DNA of 64,000 nucleotides from Curvularia sp. ZM96 (GCA_022457065.1 JAJGBQ010000007.1:2271001-2335000), one strand, 5' to 3'. Positions 22,579-35,078 are shown, counted from the first letter of the stretch. Made by a program: numbers and translations. The notes: a model not told the origin generated them from the letters alone.

Positions 22579-23446
22579 TCACAGCTTCCGTGCCTTGCAC
22601 CGGACATCCGCTCCAGACCCCAGTAGCAACCTTACGCCGGCCTCGAATTCCATGTCGATCGCCATGTGTAGTGGCGTGCGCCCGGCGTTGTCGTACCCAT
22701 TGATGACAGTCAGATCGGCCTTGCAATGCTCTAGCAGAATCCTCAACACCGCCTCCCGTCGGTTGATTACGCCCCAGTGTAGAGCTGACCTCTGGCGGTT
22801 GTCCACCTCGGCGATGCGAGCGCCATGCCGCAGCAGCGTATCTGTCACGTCTTCGTATCCTCCCGCAACGGCTAGCATGAGTGGCGTCGTGCCGTCACTG
22901 TCCTTGCCGTTGCAATCCGGGTCCTTATCTAGCAAGAGTCGCAAGATCCTATAATGTCCTTTCTTTGCAGCCATGTGGATAGGGCACATCCAACCAATGG
23001 ATGGCCTAAATGCGTCTATCGCATCCTGAGCCGACTGAACCGGGTAAAAAGCGAAGCCATCGTCAGCATCTAGTCTGTGGCTGCTGCGGGATTCGTGAGG
23101 CAGGCTGCCATCTGCCACTGTTGTGGTTGTATCGCTCAAGCTTGGAGCCTCTAGTACGCCGTGCTCATTCAGCCCCGGCATACCGATACCTGAGAGAAAG
23201 CCACCAGTCTCGAACATGCACAGGCTCGTGGACGGGCTGAAGAAGTCAAGCAGAGCCTCCCTGTCGTCCACGGCGCGGCCGGCTGACTTTTGCTTATCTA
23301 TGTCTGACTGTCAGTCGTCTCGGACCCTCATGGAAAGTCGGGGCATTTATACTCCGGAAGCGGCGCTGAGCCAATCGGTTCTGAGTCCGACGTCGTTCGC
23401 CATCGTTCTCACAATTCAGCTCTAGCTCGACTCCAATGGGTTCCAT
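22579..23446 (-). CDS. bZIP-ankyrin (bANK/TOXE-type) pathway regulator
   Basis: A 270-aa protein in two exons, 23446-23353 and 23297-22579, with a 55-bp intron inside the basic region. Splicing gives GERRRTQNRLAQRRFRNKQK, which holds the bZIP basic signature N-x7-R (N...R across NRLAQRRFR). No leucine zipper follows. Four ankyrin repeats fill the C-terminal half, from about CPIHMAAKKGHYRILRLLL through TTPLMLAVAGGYEDV and SALHWGVINRREAVLRIL to TPLHMAIDMEFEAGVRLLL. A basic bZIP region without zipper joined to ankyrin repeats is the design of TOXE, the HC-toxin pathway activator of Cochliobolus carbonum. This protein is much shorter than TOXE. Lying inside cluster A, it is very likely its transcriptional activator. 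Confidence 0.88.
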
Positions 23447-24658
23447 TCTGTTCTTGGCACAAGGCAACGAGTTTTCTAGAGAAGAATGCAGCGCAAAAAG
23501 AAGATCCTTTCGCAGTCTCAGGGTGGGTGAAGTAGTGACTCTAATCACAAGCGGGATGCATGCTTATACAAGGTCATTGCACAATCGCACAAGACTGCAT
23601 GCAAGTCAGGATAAGAAGGATCTGACCCAAACAACCAGCAGCTATACTACCTAGGCAATGATCAAGAAAGCGACAAGTGTACCTTCCTGTGGCAGACTTC
23701 TCAAGCACATCGTTAGCGCAGCGAGGTGGGGCCTATGATCTCGAATATCGAGTTCACGGGTTGCGTGCTAGTATCTTTTATTAAGCATAGTCTAGACGTG
23801 GGGGCCTATCGTCGACATGAAGTCGAGAGGGACGGCCCACTTAAGGTGAACTGCACCAAGACACTACTACGACTTGGTAATCCCCGGTGTCAGGACGGGT
23901 AAATTGCCGCTGCTCAAAGGAGCGTTATCCAGCGACTCGGGCTTCAGGCATATTCCCCTTCTGTTCGCGCATGCAGCCTCGCATAATTTTCCTTGGTTAC
24001 ATTCTACCTTATTGTGAGATACGGGCACACGGACCGAAGTGAACCAGCCTAGTGCTTACTACAGTACATAGTACCAAGTGCCACTGTGGGGGTGGCCTAA
24101 CACGCGCCCGCAGCCAAACATCCGTTCGGGCGACCGTAGTTGTTCCCACCCTGTGCAAGGGATGGGCCGCTCAAGCCACGCGGGGCAATCCGGAAAAGGG
24201 CCGTGCCGCCGGGGAAGAGGCTGTGTTGCGCGGGTAACCTACTTCGTACTTAGTCTGTAGCTTTTCGGTACCTAAGGCCAGCCCTCGCTTATTCATGCAC
24301 GCCCTTCTGGTGGTTGTATCTATGCACGTTGTATGTACCCATGACCTACATTAGATAAAGTTGAAACCCGATGTCGCAATCTTCAGCTCAACCGTCTCGC
24401 TCGGAAAAACACCACGAAAGAGGTGAAACTCCGGCCTGCCGGCCCAATCGCATCACCCTTGGCAATCAGTTTACGTCGCACAATACATCTCCAGCTGCAC
24501 TTTACAGGGTCTAGATTCGTGGAACGGTTCGCTTGGCTTACACTATGCTCGGGTTACACTACGCTCTCAGCTCCTCGGGGCCCGTGGAATTAGAGGGTCA
24601 CTATGTTTACTCCTCCAGCAAGGCCACCCGCCCAGATACACACTACCTTGCATCCTTC
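23447..24658. other. Upstream region of the regulator gene
   Basis: 1.2 kb without a credible gene. It serves as promoter for the bANK gene. A weak relative of the repeated motif found elsewhere (GGTAATCCCCGG) begins at 23876. 24050-24240 is locally GC-rich with open frames on the plus strand that lack coding character. Confidence 0.35.
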
Positions 24659-25712
24659 TCAAGGCGCCTTCACAAATGCCTGCGTGTCGCCCCTGAGAAC
24701 AGCCTTGATGAACGCATCCATGTCCGTCACCAACTGCCCCACGTCCTCACCAGTTACTACATTCAAATGGCCCTTTCCTTTAGCCCAGTACACTTGACTC
24801 GGCGCCTTGATTCTCGCGACGCTCTCGGCCTGCTCTTGCGGCGACGAGATGTCGTCAAACTCCGGAATCACTGTCATAACTGGGCAGCGTATCATATCCA
24901 GACACTCCTTTGGGCGGAACAGCGCAAGCTTCTGGTACGTTTGCAGAGCAATGCGGTCGCGGAAACCCTCTGCGCCCTTCTCAGCGGCCAGCTGCATGAA
25001 ATGGTAGGCCTCGTCTCCACCGGGTCCGCCAGAGCCAGCCATACCAATGGGGTTTGTGCCGTCGGGTGAAAAGGGCTGCAGTGAGTAGGGCTCGTTGCCG
25101 CGGAGTTGCGACACGCGGTCCTTGATGACTTGGGCGAAGGCGGCATCTTCGCGCGAAGGTTGCACGTAACTGAAAAGCGGGCACACCATGATGACGGCTT
25201 TGGCGCGGTGGTCGACGGCTGCGTTGCAAGCGCTGACTACGGAGCCGAAGGATAGTCCCCAGAGGATTATCTTGGTGGCATCTACGCTGGGGAGGCGAGA
25301 GACGTAGGTGTATACATCTGGGCAAGAAAGAATTAGTAACGCGATGGGAAAGTTCAAGGTGGGAGATATTTTACGCACCAGACAAGTCCTCTGCGAACTG
25401 TAGCGGGTTCACCAGGTTGCGGGGTGTGCCGCCGCTGTTTCCTACACTGCGCGCATCGTACAGGAGTACGTTGTAGCCTAGACCGTGGAAGAGTTCGGCT
25501 ACGTCTGGTAGTGCCATCTCCTTGACGCAGTTGAACTGTAGCCACATTATAAGCACATTTTTCCACTGAGGAATAAGTGTAGGTTAGATACGTACACCGT
25601 GAGACATAATGATAGCCGGAGCCGGCCCAGGGACCTCGTAAAGCCAGCCGGAAATGTCCGTACCATCGATGGTCTTGCACTCGACCACCCGGTGTGGTGA
25701 ACTGGGAGCCAT
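24659..25712 (-). CDS. Alpha/beta hydrolase of the polyketide-transferase type, cluster A
   Basis: A 310-aa protein in three exons: 25712-25596, 25535-25379, 25317-24659, with GT-AG introns of 60 and 61 bp. Splicing gives IIMSHGFNCVKEMALPDVAE, the entry motif of the fungal family that includes the fumagillin polyketide transferase Af380. The nucleophile is in WGLSFGS (GxSxG). Conserved aspartates lie in IPEFDDIS and the catalytic His is probably in GKGHLNVV. There is no signal peptide. The gene is divergent from the HR-PKS over 497 bp. The PKS has no release domain, so this enzyme may hydrolyse or transfer the finished chain. An independent ester-hydrolysing role is also possible. Confidence 0.85.
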
Positions 25713-26209
25713 TGTGAAATGAAGAAGCAGAGTAGAGTAGTGGTTGCGGTGAATACTCGAGTGCTAAGCTGCTACGAGAGAAGAGTATCCCGCCGTTGAT
25801 GTTATCTGTATTTAGTTTGAATCAACTGTGTGCTATGAATTGATATGTTGAGTGTAATCCATGTACTACTCAGTCCTTTGCTGACAATAACATGTCCTCC
25901 GGTCCGCGCGCTAAAAGATGATGACATTGCATATGAGACTAAATTACACGATAAGCTTGCCGAACATCGTCGCTGTCGCATGTAAGGTAATCAGCGATCA
26001 TCGCACCAAGACTGCATAGTCATTGGGACCACTGTGATTATACGCAAGGTAAAGTAATGGCAAATCGTGCTTACCGTGACTCTGCAAGACCAATATTGCA
26101 GAAGACAGACAAGGAGTTCAGACAAGTTCTGTGAAGTATATGTTAGCTCTGCATCGCCCGTTAGAGACGAGCAAGTATAGCGAATTTCATGTAGTTGTAC
26201 TTTCTCATT
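25713..26209. promoter_or_regulatory. Divergent promoter, hydrolase / HR-PKS A
   Basis: 497 bp shared by the hydrolase and the PKS, so the two are probably switched on together. It contains the 19-bp motif at 25978-25996 that also appears upstream of the P450 at 35079. Confidence 0.5.
25978..25996 (+). promoter_or_regulatory. Candidate regulator-binding motif
   Basis: GCATGTAAGGTAATCAGCG, 16 of 19 positions identical to 34814-34832 (GCATGCAGGGTAATCACCG) in the promoter of the cluster A P450. The core is GGTAATCA. No binding factor can be assigned from sequence alone. Confidence 0.4.
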
Positions 26210-29200
26210 ATGGCTCAAACCACTTTTCAACAGGAGCCCATGGCCATCGTCGGCTTTGCCTGCCGTCTCCCCGGTGGCAACAACAGCCCGCAGAAGCTGT
26301 GGGAGTTCCTGGAGAGCGGCGGCGTGGCACTGAATAAGGTACCCAAGTCACGCTTCAATATCGATGGCCATTACGATGGTTCGCAGTACGTAATATCCTT
26401 GTTAGAAACTTACATGTGAAATGGAAACTAACTTGCGGAATCTATCTACAGCAAGCCAGGTACTATGCGGCCGCCAGGTGGCATGTTTCTGTCCGACGAC
26501 ATCGATCTCGCCCATTTCGATGCGTCTTTCTTTGAGACTTCGGGCTCGGATGCGATTGGAATTGATCCGAATCAACGGCAATTGCTAGAGGTCGTGTATG
26601 AGGGGCTCGAGAGCGCGGGGTTAACGCTTGAGAAGCTCGACGGTGCACCCGTTGCGTGTTTTGTAGGGTCGTATTCGTCTGGTATGTTGTTTTATTATGT
26701 TGTTGTAGATTGGATACTAACCTTGACCTACTTCAGATTACCATGCCATGCTCAATCGAGACGGCGAAGATGCACCACCAAACTTTGTCGCCGGGACAGC
26801 CCGCGCTATGCTGGCAAACCGTGTCAGCTACTTCCTAAATATCAAAGGGCCCAGTGTCACCGTCGACACAGCCTGCTCTGGTAGTTTAGTGGGTCTCGAT
26901 CTCGCATGCCGCTCTCTGCAGATGGGAGAAGCAAATCTCGCCATTGTGGCTGCTAGTAATCTATTCCTGAACCCAGAGCACGTCATGGATACGGGCGGCA
27001 TGGGACAAGCACACTCGCCCACGGCTCTCTGTCATACATTTGACGCCGACGCCGACGGATATGTCAAGGCCGAGGCGGTCAACTGCTTGATCGTCAAGAG
27101 GCTGGCGGATGCCATCCGGGACCGTGACCCTATCAGAGCAGTGGTAAGGGGCACTGCGTCCAACAGCAATGGACGCACGGTGGGCGGCATCGTCTCCCCC
27201 AATTCCGTAGCACAGGCTACTGCCATTCGGACCGCGTATGCGCGGGCTGGTATCAGCGACTTCAACGAGACCGCCTACCTGGAATGTCACGGTACTGGCA
27301 CACCAGCTGGCGATGCCGCCGAGGTCAATGGCGCAGGCTCCGTCTTTGGCCGGACTCGCGACACTGCTCGTCCACTTCTCATCGGCTCCATCAAGAGCAA
27401 CCTTGGCCACGCGGAGCCAGCAGCAGGCATTTCAGGCGTCATCAAGGTGATTCTTTCCATGGAAAAGAACCAAATCCCCGGCACTCCGACTTTCATAAAG
27501 CCGAGCCCCAAGATCGACTTTTCAGGTAACCGAGTCAAGGCCTCGCGGAGGATCGTTGCATGGCCAAACCAAGGCTACTCCGTTAAAAGGGCCAGCGTCA
27601 GCTCCTCGGGCTTTGGCGGGTCCAACGCCCATGCTGTCATTGAACAACACACAGAGATGGGTGCTGGCAAGACGTACGCCCACTCGTATCAGACTGGTTT
27701 CCCGGACCTGGAAGGCGACGAAGATGCCAATGGACTGCCGAGCGTACTCGTATTGTCAGCCAACGATGCCACTGCGCTCAAAGCCAGCATCAACGCGTTG
27801 TGCAATCACCTGATCAACCCGGCCGTTCGAACGCCCATGCCTGATCTAGCATACACGCTTTCAGAGCGTCGAAGCCGCTTTTTCCACCGCGCTTTCGTGA
27901 CAACTAACTCGTCTGCTGACCTCGACGACGGCGACTTTGTCGTGTCTAAGAAGTTGTCACACGAGCCCAAGATCAGCTTCGTCTTCACAGGCCAAGGCGC
28001 ACAATGGCCGCAAATGGGCAAGGACCTGCTCAAATTTCCTCTGGCTCGCTCGATACTCAAAGAGCTGGACGAAGTTCTTCAGGCCCAGCCAAATCCGCCT
28101 GCCTGGACCCTTTTGGCTGAATTGACCGAGCCGCGCTCAGTCGACCATCTTCGGCAGCCGGAATTCTCACAGCCGCTCGTGACGGCGCTGCAGCTCTGTC
28201 TCTTTGCCCTCTTCAAGTCGTGGGGTATCACGCCCAACGCCGTTGTTGGACACTCATCGGGAGAAATTGCAGCGGCGTATGCGGCTGGCCATCTTGATCT
28301 CGCTGGCGCTATCAAGGCTGCATTTTACAGAGGCCGCGCCGCTGTGAACCGCAAAGACGAGTCTGAATCAGACGTTGGCATGCTTGCTGTAGGGCTCGGC
28401 CCTGAGGGCGTTGCGCCTTTCATGAAGAAGTATTTTCAGATAGGGCGTAACATTTGGATTGCGTGCTTCAACAGCCCAAGCAGCGTCACCGTTTCCGGCA
28501 ACAAACCAACACTGGAGGCTCTCGCCGCCGATATCAAAGCCAGTGGGTACTTTGCAAGGCTCTTGCATGTGGATCTTGCGTACCACTCGCCTATGATGGA
28601 CGTCATTGGCGACGAGTACAGTAAACTCCTTGCTTCGGACGAGGCATTCAAGCCGCTAAGTGGAAACACTGACGGGAAAGTTGCCATGTTCTCCTCCGTC
28701 ACAGCCAGTGAGTTGAATGGATCCACAGATGCAGACTACTGGAAGTCCAACATGGTTTCTCCGGTCCGTTTTGCTGAAGCTCTCACCCAACTCGTCGCTA
28801 AAGAGTCACCCGACATTATCATTGAGCTCGGCCCTGCAGGTGCCCTGGCAGGCCCAATCTCCCAGATACTCAAAGACCAGGCTCTGGAGAGTAGCAGGGA
28901 CGTCGTATACTGGGCTTCTTGGGCGCGCGGAACGGGATCCGCGAAAGCCTTGCTCACTGCAGCCGGTCGCTTGTTCAATGCTGGTGCGCCCATCGATATC
29001 TGTAAGGTCAACGGACTCGACAGGGAAAAGATGCGCATTCTTGTCGATCTACCCAGCTATCCTTGGAACCACTCAGTCAAGTACTGGCATGAAAATGCGT
29101 CAAGTGTTGACTGGCGGACCAAGCGCTATGCCAGTCACGACCTCATTGGCAGTAAGGTCTTGGGAACCTTGTGGACGGCGCCTACCTGGCGCAAGCAGCT

Positions 29201-32200
29201 GCGGTTGAGCGACGTGCCGTGGCTACGCGACCACACACTGGGCTCTGATGTCTTACTGCCCGGCGCAGCGTTTGCTGCTATGGCTCTCGAAGCCATGTAC
29301 CAGAAGCACTGTGCTCTGTACCCCGACGAGACTGAGCATGTCACTGGGGCGAACGACCTGTCATACCGCTTCCGCAACATCAAGTTCGACCGTGCCGTTG
29401 TAGTCGAAGACTCCAAGCCGACAACGGTACTGTTGACACTGACTGGTGTGCCTGGGAGCAAGGACTGGCACGAGTTCCGCGTACGGACTACGGCAGACGA
29501 CGTCGTCTACGAGCACTGCTGGGGCATGATCCGCGTGCAAGAGCCTCTGGCCGACGACGAGACGTCGCGAAGCGTTGCGAGTGCTCCGTTGCGCCACCCA
29601 CAAGCTGCTGGGCTCTGGTACAAGAGGCAGGACGAAACCGGCACCCATTTCGGGCCGTCGTTCCAAAAGATCAAGCATTTTGAGGCTGTCAGCGGGCGCC
29701 GCGACTGCCGTGCAGCTCTTGATCTAACGCCGCCGCCGTCGCGATGGGACCCTCAGTCATACTACCCTCTGCACCCTGCTGCCCTCGACGCATGCTTCCA
29801 GAGTTCGATCCCGGCTGTTGTGGGCGGAGAGCGCAGTGCTTTGCGTGAGGTGCTTGTGCCCGCGCAAATCGACGACATGGTCATCAACAAGATGCCGCGC
29901 CAGCTGCAGAACGGCATGGCCACGGCTGAAGCAACATGGTCAGGCCGTGGGCGCAAAGAGAAGAACCAGACTTGGACCGCTAGCATTGCTGTCCGCGATG
30001 CGGAGACTGGCCAGCTGTATGTGCGTGTGCGAGGATTAGCCAACAACAAGCTCGACGTGCAGGAAAAACCCGACGTTCATGTGTTTCAAGCGCTGCACTG
30101 GAAGCCCGACATTTTTCTGCTGTCGCAAGACCAGTTGTTCTACATGGACCCATCAGGGACTGAGGGGACTTCACTGGACGACATCGTCGACCTCGTCGCG
30201 CACAAGACGCCGCGACTCAAGGTCCTTGAGATAGCCATCGACAGCGCCAGTGCAGCGGATCCGCTTTGGCTGCACAACAGCAGTGGCAGCGCTGTCAGGG
30301 CTGCTAGAGTCGCGTGTGCGCACTACGACTTTGCCACTTCAGAGGCACAAACCTTGGTGGCGGTACAAAGTGCACACAATGGACATGCTCGCGACTTCCA
30401 TTTGCTTCATGTCAACCAGGACGCTCTCGGCCTGCCTGCCACGGGGCCTACATATGACCTTGCCATTGTGAGAGGGCCGACCAAGGCCGGCGATGGCATC
30501 ATCAACAAGATTAGATCTCTGCTCAAGCCTTGCGGAGTGTTGCTGCGCGTGCCGGACGAGTCCGACGTGGAGAGTGTCAATGGAAGCGGCGTGCAGACGC
30601 CGTCATCATCATCAGGTGAAGCATTTAGCGAGACCTCGGAGGGCTCCGGCTTCCTGGTAGATAGTACTGGTGCGTCTGCAAAAGTGCGAGATGCCGATGA
30701 GACGGAAGAAATGGTAGTTCCAGGCATTCCAGCTGCGTGGCTATCCGTCAAGGCACACACTCGCACAGTGGCAGCCGACGCTGGACCGCTTCTGGTTCTC
30801 CAATTTGACGACTCATTTCCCCCGCTTGCGCCAGGGCTGCGGACAGTGCTGACGGCGGCGGGCTGGAAGCTGAAGACAGCATCTGTTTCCAAGCTCTCTG
30901 ATGTCTCGCAGGCCGTGGCTCAGGCGGCGGCCGTGCTGGTCGTCGACGAGATGGCAGCGCCGGTGCTGGCCAACATCAGCGAGCGACAGTGGGAGGCGCT
31001 GAAGCAAGTAGCTTCGTCCATGAAACCCCTCGTATGGGTCACCAAGGGTAGTCAGACAGCAGGACGCGTCACTGACCCCGATCGCGCCCTCGTCCATGGC
31101 CTGTTTCGAACATTCCGCCGCGAAGAGTTGGGCGCGCGCCTGACAACGCTCGATGTGCAAAGCGCTGCCAGTCCCGCCGCTCATCGTGCAATTGAGCGCG
31201 TGCTGAGTTCGACTTACAGCCGCCCGGAAAGGCTGGACGACTACGAGTACGCTGAGCGTGACGGCGTGCTGCTCGTACCTCGCCTTATGGTCGACAACGA
31301 GCTCAACGCCTTCAAAGCGGCTTCCAGTGGTACTGGCTTAGAGCCCATCACCAAAGGCCTTCATTCCACCAACGCCGCTGTGAGACTGCGGGCCGAAGTC
31401 GTCGGTTCTCTGCAAAAATTGGTATGGAGCGAAACGGCAGTTTCTGACCTTCCTTTGGCAGACAGCAGTGTCGAGGTCGAGGTCGCGGCCGTGGGCGCAA
31501 ACTTCAAGGATGTAGCGACCGCCATGGGCATTGTGCCTGAGAACGAGTACATGCTGGGCTTCGAGTGCTCCGGCACTGTCAGACGCGTTGGTGCTGGTGC
31601 TGTTTCACGCTTCCGCCCAGGCGATCGTGTTGTTGCCCACACCAACGGCAGTTATGCGAATCGCGTCCAGACCTCCGCTGACCGCGTTCATGCCATTCCT
31701 GAGACGATGAGCTTTGAAGATGCTGCGACAATTCCCGTCGTTTACGTTACCGTCGTGTACTCGCTGTTCCATCTGGCCCATCTTCGCGAAGGCCAGTCCA
31801 TCCTTATTCACTCGGCCGCTGGAGGTGTTGGAATTGCGGCTATTCAGCTTGCTCAGTACGCCAAAGCAGATGTGAGTGCCAATGTTAGAGCCTTGATTTC
31901 ACCTTGCTTACTCTCTCTTACAGATCTTCGTTACCGTCGGCTCCGACGAAAAGCGCGAGTTGCTGATCAAGGAATTTGGCATATCGCCAGATCGTATCTT
32001 CTCGTCCCGCAACATTGGCTTTGCCGACGCTATCCGGCGTGCAACCAACGGCCGTGGTGTCGATGTCGTCCTCAACTCGTTGGTTGGCGAACTCCTCGAC
32101 GAGTCGTGGAGGCTGACGGCCGACGGAGGCACCATGGTGGAAATCGGCAAGCGCGATATTGTCGACCGCAACACTTTGGCCATGGAACCCTTCAACCGTA

Positions 32201-33624
32201 ACTGCTCCTTCCGCGCTGTCGATCTCTCCTACACACCCGACATCAGCGATGCCCTCATTGCCAAGCTCCTCGCCCAAGTATTTGACCTTGTCAATGCCGG
32301 CCACATCGGTCCCGTCCATCCAGTCACCGTCTATGGGTTCGACCAAGTCATCGACGCCCTTTCCGAGATGCGCAGCGGAAAGCACATGGGTAAGAGTGTC
32401 ATCTCCAGCGGCACCGAGGACGTGCGATTGCCCATTCGCCCAGCCGTCCGCGAACTCGAGCTCAAAGCCGATGCCACCTATGTTCTCGTCGGCGGCCTCA
32501 AGGGTGCCTGCGGCAGTCTTGCTGTTCACATGGCCCGCCACGGAGCACGACACCTCATTTCTCTGAGCAGGAGTGGTATGGGCGACAAGGCATCTGCTAA
32601 GATCGTCGAGCATTGTGCATCGTATGGCTGTGAAGTAACCGAAGCCAAAGGCGACGTGGGAGACCTAGCCTTCGTCAGCGCCCTCTTCCGCTCTGTGCAG
32701 CATGGATACATTGCCGGTGTGATTCAAGGAGCCATGGTCACGCGCGACAAGCCGTACGAACTGATGACCCACGACGACTACCACACGGCCATCCACGCCA
32801 AGGTCAGGGGAACATGGAACCTCCACCTTGCGGCGCAGCAGGAGCAGAAACAACCCCTCGACTTCTTCTCCCTGCTATCCAGTGTCTCGGGTGTGACAGG
32901 CATGAAAGGCCAAGCCAACTACGCCGCAGCCAACGTCTTCCTCGACGCATTTGCGCATTACCGCCAATCGCAAGGCCTGCATGCCAACTCCATCGATCTG
33001 GGAGTCATCGAGGACGTTGGCTTCATTGCCGAGATGGAAGGCGGCGACGAGCTTGCGGCACGGTTCGACCCGAAGGAATGGCCGCCCATCAATGAGGACA
33101 TGCTGCGCCAGATTCTCACTTACTCGATCCTCCAGCAGGACGATCCCAGGAGCCCTATTAGCGGCGTAAGTACCGCTCAGCTCATCTCCGGTTTGGGCTA
33201 CCCGCTGCCTGCAAATGCAACACTAGCAGATAATCCCCGATTCGACTATCTCTTCAACGCGAGTGCCGGTAGTGACGCCAGTAGCGATGAGTCTGCATCC
33301 AGCGACAGCGCTGTCGACCAGGCTATCCGCGCTTTCAAAGTCCAGCATACGTCGGGCAGTCCGGACGCCGCGCTCATCAAGACAGCACTGCAGATTCTCC
33401 AGTCGCAGGTTACGCTGCTGCTGCGTCTTGAGACGGAGATTGAGCCAGGCAAGCCTCTGCTGTCGTATGGTCTTGATTCGCTGTCGGCCGTTGAACTGCG
33501 TGGCTGGATTAGGCATCGCCTTGGAGCGGAGCTGAGCACCCTGGATATTACAAATGCGAGCTCGCTTGTTGCTTTGTGTGAGAAGTTGGTAGATAAGCTA
33601 CCGAGGGCAGATGTGGATAAGTGA
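26210..33624 (+). CDS. Highly reducing polyketide synthase A (KS-AT-DH-(decayed MT)-ER-KR-ACP)
   Basis: A 2413-aa iterative type I PKS. Exons: 26210-26385, 26452-26681, 26737-31871, 31924-33624. KS (about 10-435) has VDTACSGS with the catalytic Cys, HGTGTPAGD and NLGHAEPAAG. AT (about 550-870) has GHSSGEIAAAY. DH (about 935-1230) has HTLGSDVLLP, which fits HxxxGxxxxP. At about residue 1295 only RLKVLEIAIDSAS remains of the methyltransferase: the glycine-rich SAM loop is gone, so C-methylation is not expected. ER (about 1680-2005) has HSAAGGVGIAAIQ. KR (about 2030-2220) has GGLKGACGSLA and GQANYAAAN. ACP has SYGLDSLSAVEL with the phosphopantetheine Ser. There is no thioesterase, reductase or carnitine acyltransferase end, so release must be in trans. 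Start MAQTTFQQEPMAIVGF lies directly before the KS. Confidence 0.96.
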
Positions 33625-34775
33625 GGAGGGGTTTGTGGGTAGGAAGCATTGGGATGAGGTTTCTCTATTGGTATGGCTGCTAGAGAGAGTAGAAGAGGGT
33701 GGGGCTGCGGAAATCTCTTGTATTTACTATAGTTTTGTCGTTTTTTTCACCGCTTCTAACAGCTAGACTGTTGTTCACCGCTTCGATAGATGGTAACGAG
33801 GAGGGTGGAGTGGGGCTGCACCTCTATGTGCAGCAAATACAACAAGTACTATGAGCCTACCTTCCCCTAACCTGGACTGAACCTACATGATCTCAACACA
33901 TTCCCATCACTCTATCTAAAAAGCAAATATGCTCCCTACACACCTCTTAGTTACTTCTTCAATCTCTCACATCGCATCTGCTGCAAAAGGCTTTGCCAAT
34001 CCTTCAGTAACTATCTCACACGTAGACCACATCACGTTCGCCTCATTCTGCCAGGTCTCTGATGAAGTGACGTCAGACATCGATTTTTTTTTTTGACTTT
34101 TCGTGGAGTTGAGGGTTTGTGTAAGTACAAGGGGACTCTGCGTCGAATGCGGACCAAACTGGGTCGGACACCTAACATTGCGGTGTTTATTATGGTCTGC
34201 ATAACCCGCAAAAATGAATGTTGAACTCTGGAGTTCTCACTGCGCAATTGGGCATATGGTGGAAGAAACTAGTGTTAATTCACTTTATCATAAGCCCACT
34301 GTCTTTTTTGAACGCCTGGCTGAGCAGTCTCCCAACATGTGAACCTTGTTGGTGGGTATTTTTCGATGTATTTTGGGCATACAAGATTATTAGATACATT
34401 GGCAATCCACTGGTTTTACTTCCAACAGTGCTGAAATTTCACGTATTTAGATTTGCAGGTTGGTGTTGCCACTGATTGTTGGCTTTTGCTTGAGTAAGAT
34501 ATTGTGCTAGGTCCAACTCATTATCGCGATCACCAGCTCAACCGCTCGCTCACAGAAAAACACAAAAAAATATCAGGCCTCCATAGAACATCGCAGTGCT
34601 TCTAGGAACACCTCTTCCACTCCATAGTATCGGCTTGCCTGATTGGATCGGCCGCTAGTGCCGGTTGCGGTAAAATTCGCTTTCCTTCACTCGAAATTGT
34701 AGTTCAGTCTCCAATGAAAACACATGCATTACAACTATCGAATCCACACATTCCTTATACAGCGCTACTTGAATG
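33625..34775. other. Intergenic downstream of PKS A
   Basis: 1.15 kb with no credible gene. It includes the PKS 3' untranslated region and a 13-base T-run near 34084. Open frames here are short and without coding character. Confidence 0.4.
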
Positions 34776-34882
34776 TATGTAGGGTAAGCATGGCTGAATC
34801 AACCGTGTTGCCTGCATGCAGGGTAATCACCGACATACTATATGCAGAGTAATCCTTGGCATGTTACTATGCAGGGTAATCA
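34776..34882 (+). repeat. Four copies of a TATGCAGGGTAATCA-type motif
   Basis: Copies at 34776-34790 (TATGTAGGGTAAGCA), 34816-34830 within GCATGCAGGGTAATCACCG, 34841-34855 (TATGCAGAGTAATCC) and 34868-34882 (TATGCAGGGTAATCA). Spacing is irregular, so they are separate sites rather than a tandem minisatellite. They lie 200-300 bp before the P450 start, where activator sites are expected. Confidence 0.55.
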
Positions 34883-35078
34883 TGCAAGCAGCTGCAACGG
34901 CTAACATACATGTTTTCCGCATCTCTGGATAGCCTACAAAACAGTCGCAATGCTGTGTGTTCTTTGCTTTATGTGTACACAGCAGGTGTATTGTATGGTA
35001 TCGTTGATAAAAACTATATAGAACTCGTCCATGCAGGTCACGTGACAAGAGGCAACTATCAAAACATCATCGCGCATC

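Noticed and set aside
24050..24260. GC-rich stretch with two overlapping open frames upstream of the regulator
   Set aside because: The frames are about 60 codons, rich in Arg and Gly, with no homology and no start context. They are likely by-products of local composition.
25773..25782. TACGAGAGAA in the hydrolase/PKS promoter, 9 of 10 to the reverse complement of the reported tox-box ATCTCNCGNA
   Set aside because: One imperfect match to a degenerate 10-mer is expected by chance, and I saw no second copy in the other cluster promoters.
32470..32560. PKS A ketoreductase loop GGLKGACGSLA suspected to be defective
   Set aside because: The spacing of essential glycines and the later Tyr/Asn residues are kept, and I recall similar GGL-GLCGSLA loops in working HR-PKSs. 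Not evidence of inactivity.
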